Below are positions 4,564 through 6,499 of a stretch of 6,499 nt of DNA, one piece after another. Each line of letters starts with the position of its first letter. Position 1 is the first letter of the stretch. The stretch comes from Pseudomonadota bacterium. GTDB taxonomy: Bacteria; Pseudomonadota; Gammaproteobacteria; Enterobacterales; Enterobacteriaceae. Position numbers and translations under genes: made by a program. The stretch is taken from assembly GCA_023454395.1 (NCBI GenBank), contig JAEYFY010000061.1:1-6499 (forward strand), in the 5' to 3' direction. The notes beneath the pieces were generated by a model. The model searched no databases. It worked only from the letters and a program-made list of their open reading frames with translations, and was not told the origin of the DNA.

Positions 4564-6499
4564 ATGACAAAAATAAACCAACATCATATTCCTGCTAGCA
4601 TTGCAGAACACGCCCTGATCAATAAAGAGCAATACCAAAAAGATTATGAATTATCCATCAAAAACCCTGAGGCCTTTTGGGCAGATAAAGGGAAAATCAT
4701 TGACTGGATAAAGCCATATACTGTGGTAAAAAATACTTCTTTTGACCCAGGCCATGTACGCATTCGCTGGTTTGAAGATGGTCAGCTAAATATCAGTCAA
4801 AACTGTCTTGATCGCCACCTTAAAACACGAGGTGATCAAACCGCCATTATTTGGGAAGGCGACTCACCTAATGAGTCGAAAAAAATCACTTACCGACAAC
4901 TCCACCAAGATGTTTGCCAATTCGCTAATGTATTAAAAAATTTAGGTATTAAAAAAGGCGATGTTGTGGCGATTTATATGCCGATGGTGCCCGAAGCGGC
5001 AGTCGCTATGCTCGCTTGTACTCGTATTGGGGCTATCCATTCTGTTATTTTTGGTGGTTTCTCTCCTGAAGCTGTCGCAGGCAGGATCATTGATTCAAAA
5101 GCTAAATTAGTGATTACAGCTGATGAAGGATTACGTGCGGGTCGCGCTATTCCTTTAAAGAAAAATGTTGATGATGCTTTAAATCACGCTGATATCCCCC
5201 CTATTAATCATGTAGTGGTATTTCGTCGAACAGGGCATACCGAACAATGGATTGAAGGGCGTGATGTTTGGTGGGATGAAATCATCCAAGGTGTCAGCAC
5301 TGAGTGTGATGTTGAAGTGATGGATGCAGAAGATCCTCTCTTTATTCTGTATACCTCAGGTTCAACAGGCAAACCCAAAGGCGTACTGCATACGACGGGA
5401 GGTTATCTCGTTTATGCTTCAATGACTTTCAAATACACCTTTGATTATCATGAAGGTGATATTTATTGGTGTACCGCTGATGTGGGTTGGGTAACAGGGC
5501 ATAGCTACTTACTATATGGTCCTCTATCAAATGGTGCGACTACGGTTATGTTTGAAGGTGTTCCTAATTACCCATCTGTTAACCGTATGGCTCAGATTGT
5601 TGATAAGCACCAAATCAATATCTTATATACAGCACCTACGGCAATCCGTGCATTAATGGCTGAAGGCGATAAAGCGATTGAAGGCACTCAACGCACCTCT
5701 CTGCGCATTTTAGGCTCCGTAGGTGAACCTATTAACCCAGAAGCATGGGAATGGTTCTATCAGAAGATGGGGCGTAGCCAATGTCCTATCGTTGATACAT
5801 GGTGGCAAACAGAAACCGGTGGTTTCATGATAACCCCATTACCAGGTGCTATGATCCTAAAACCTGGCTCAGCAACACGTCCTTTCTTCGGTGTTCAGCC
5901 TGCAATTGTCGATAATATGGGAGAAGTACAGCAAGGAGCTTGTGAAGGTAACTTAGTCATTACTGATTCTTGGCCGGGTCAAGCAAGAACACTTTTTGGT
6001 GATCACGATCGTTTTGAACAAACCTACTTTTCAACCTTTAAAGGGATGTATTTCTCTGGTGACGGCGCTCGCCGAGATGAAGATGGTGACTATTGGATAA
6101 CCGGACGTGTTGATGATGTCTTAAATATTTCAGGTCATCGCTTAGGAACAGCAGAGATTGAATCCGCTCTCGTTGCACATCCTAAGATTGCAGAAGCCGC
6201 AGTAGTTGGTATTCCTCACAATATTAAAGGACAAGCCATCTATGCTTATGTCACTTTAAATCACGGTGAAGAGCCAACACCTGAACTTTATACTGAAGTT
6301 CGCAACTGGGTACGTAAAGAAATTGGACCAATAGCCACACCAGATATCCTACATTGGACAGATTCCTTACCTAAAACACGCTCAGGGAAAATTATGCGCC
6401 GTATCTTGCGTAAAATTGCCTCTGGCGACACAACTAACCTCGGGGATACCTCAACACTCGCTGATCCGGGTGTTGTAGAGAAACTGTTAGAAGAAAAAC
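4564..6499 (+). CDS. acs: Acetyl-CoA synthetase (AMP-forming), 3' end cut by window
   Basis: Acs activates acetate with ATP to acetyl-AMP and then transfers it to CoA, the high-affinity route for acetate scavenging. 645 complete codons are present and the frame is open to the right edge. E. coli Acs (652 residues) aligns collinearly to LLEEK, so about seven residues and the stop are missing. Visible features are the ATP-binding loop [11 protein letters not shown] (263-273), acetate-pocket W414 in WWQTETGG (413-420), ATP ligand D500 (GDGARR), R515, hinge D517 (GRVDDV), R526 (SGHR) and catalytic K609 in PKTRSGK. K609 is the lysine acetylated by Pat/YfiQ in Salmonella and E. coli to switch the enzyme off. 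The start ATG follows GAGGAG by 7 nt. The gene is transcribed divergently from sodA; no yjcH-actP can be seen because the window ends. Confidence 0.97.
   Translation, partial: MTKINQHHIPASIAEHALINKEQYQKDYELSIKNPEAFWADKGKIIDWIKPYTVVKNTSFDPGHVRIRWFEDGQLNISQNCLDRHLKTRGDQTAIIWEGDSPNESKKITYRQLHQDVCQFANVLKNLGIKKGDVVAIYMPMVPEAAVAMLACTRIGAIHSVIFGGFSPEAVAGRIIDSKAKLVITADEGLRAGRAIPLKKNVDDALNHADIPPINHVVVFRRTGHTEQWIEGRDVWWDEIIQGVSTECDVEVMDAEDPLFILYTSGSTGKPKGVLHTTGGYLVYASMTFKYTFDYHEGDIYWCTADVGWVTGHSYLLYGPLSNGATTVMFEGVPNYPSVNRMAQIVDKHQINILYTAPTAIRALMAEGDKAIEGTQRTSLRILGSVGEPINPEAWEWFYQKMGRSQCPIVDTWWQTETGGFMITPLPGAMILKPGSATRPFFGVQPAIVDNMGEVQQGACEGNLVITDSWPGQARTLFGDHDRFEQTYFSTFKGMYFSGDGARRDEDGDYWITGRVDDVLNISGHRLGTAEIESALVAHPKIAEAAVVGIPHNIKGQAIYAYVTLNHGEEPTPELYTEVRNWVRKEIGPIATPDILHWTDSLPKTRSGKIMRRILRKIASGDTTNLGDTSTLADPGVVEKLLEEK

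Noticed and set aside
1..6499. A novel defence or accessory system
   Set aside because: All six substantial genes plus the dam fragment are well-known enterobacterial core genes with intact motifs; nothing in composition or order suggests a transferred island.

Overview
The window is a conserved housekeeping stretch from a low-GC (about 40%) enterobacterial chromosome. Every protein aligns closely, from memory, with its Escherichia coli counterpart, but codon use is AT-rich, and sodA and acs are divergent neighbours, which is not the E. coli arrangement. Together these suggest a Proteus/Providencia-type member of the Morganellaceae. The genus is an inference.

Left part (1-2705, + strand): the 3' end of dam (DNA adenine methyltransferase), then rpe, gph and trpS. 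This is the distal part of the classical aroK-aroB-damX-dam-rpe-gph-trpS superoperon. rpe and gph overlap by ATGA, and trpS starts 21 nt after gph. A 7-codon mini-ORF bridges the gph stop and the trpS start. The operon ends at a long, composite, near-symmetrical hairpin with A and T tracts, which can also stop transcription arriving from the opposite strand.

Middle part (2706-4191, - strand): sodA (Mn-superoxide dismutase) is followed by its own intrinsic terminator and then yiiM (MOSC-domain N-hydroxylaminopurine reductase). In E. coli these two genes are also near each other. The sodA promoter has a perfect TATAAT -10 box and a strong Fur-box match over the -35 region. The space downstream of yiiM holds two or three AT-rich inverted repeats.

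Right part (4192-6499): a 372-nt divergent control region separates sodA from acs (acetyl-CoA synthetase, + strand). acs is intact except that the window ends after residue 645, about seven residues before the expected C-terminus. A candidate CRP half-site lies where class III activation of acs would place it.

Functionally, the left block links DNA methylation with central metabolism: pentose phosphates, phosphoglycolate salvage and tRNA-Trp charging. The right block covers superoxide defence, detoxification of N-hydroxylated bases and acetate scavenging. I see no mobile element, phage gene, CRISPR array, tRNA/rRNA or evident new multi-gene system. The points worth a second look are all in the untranslated segments.
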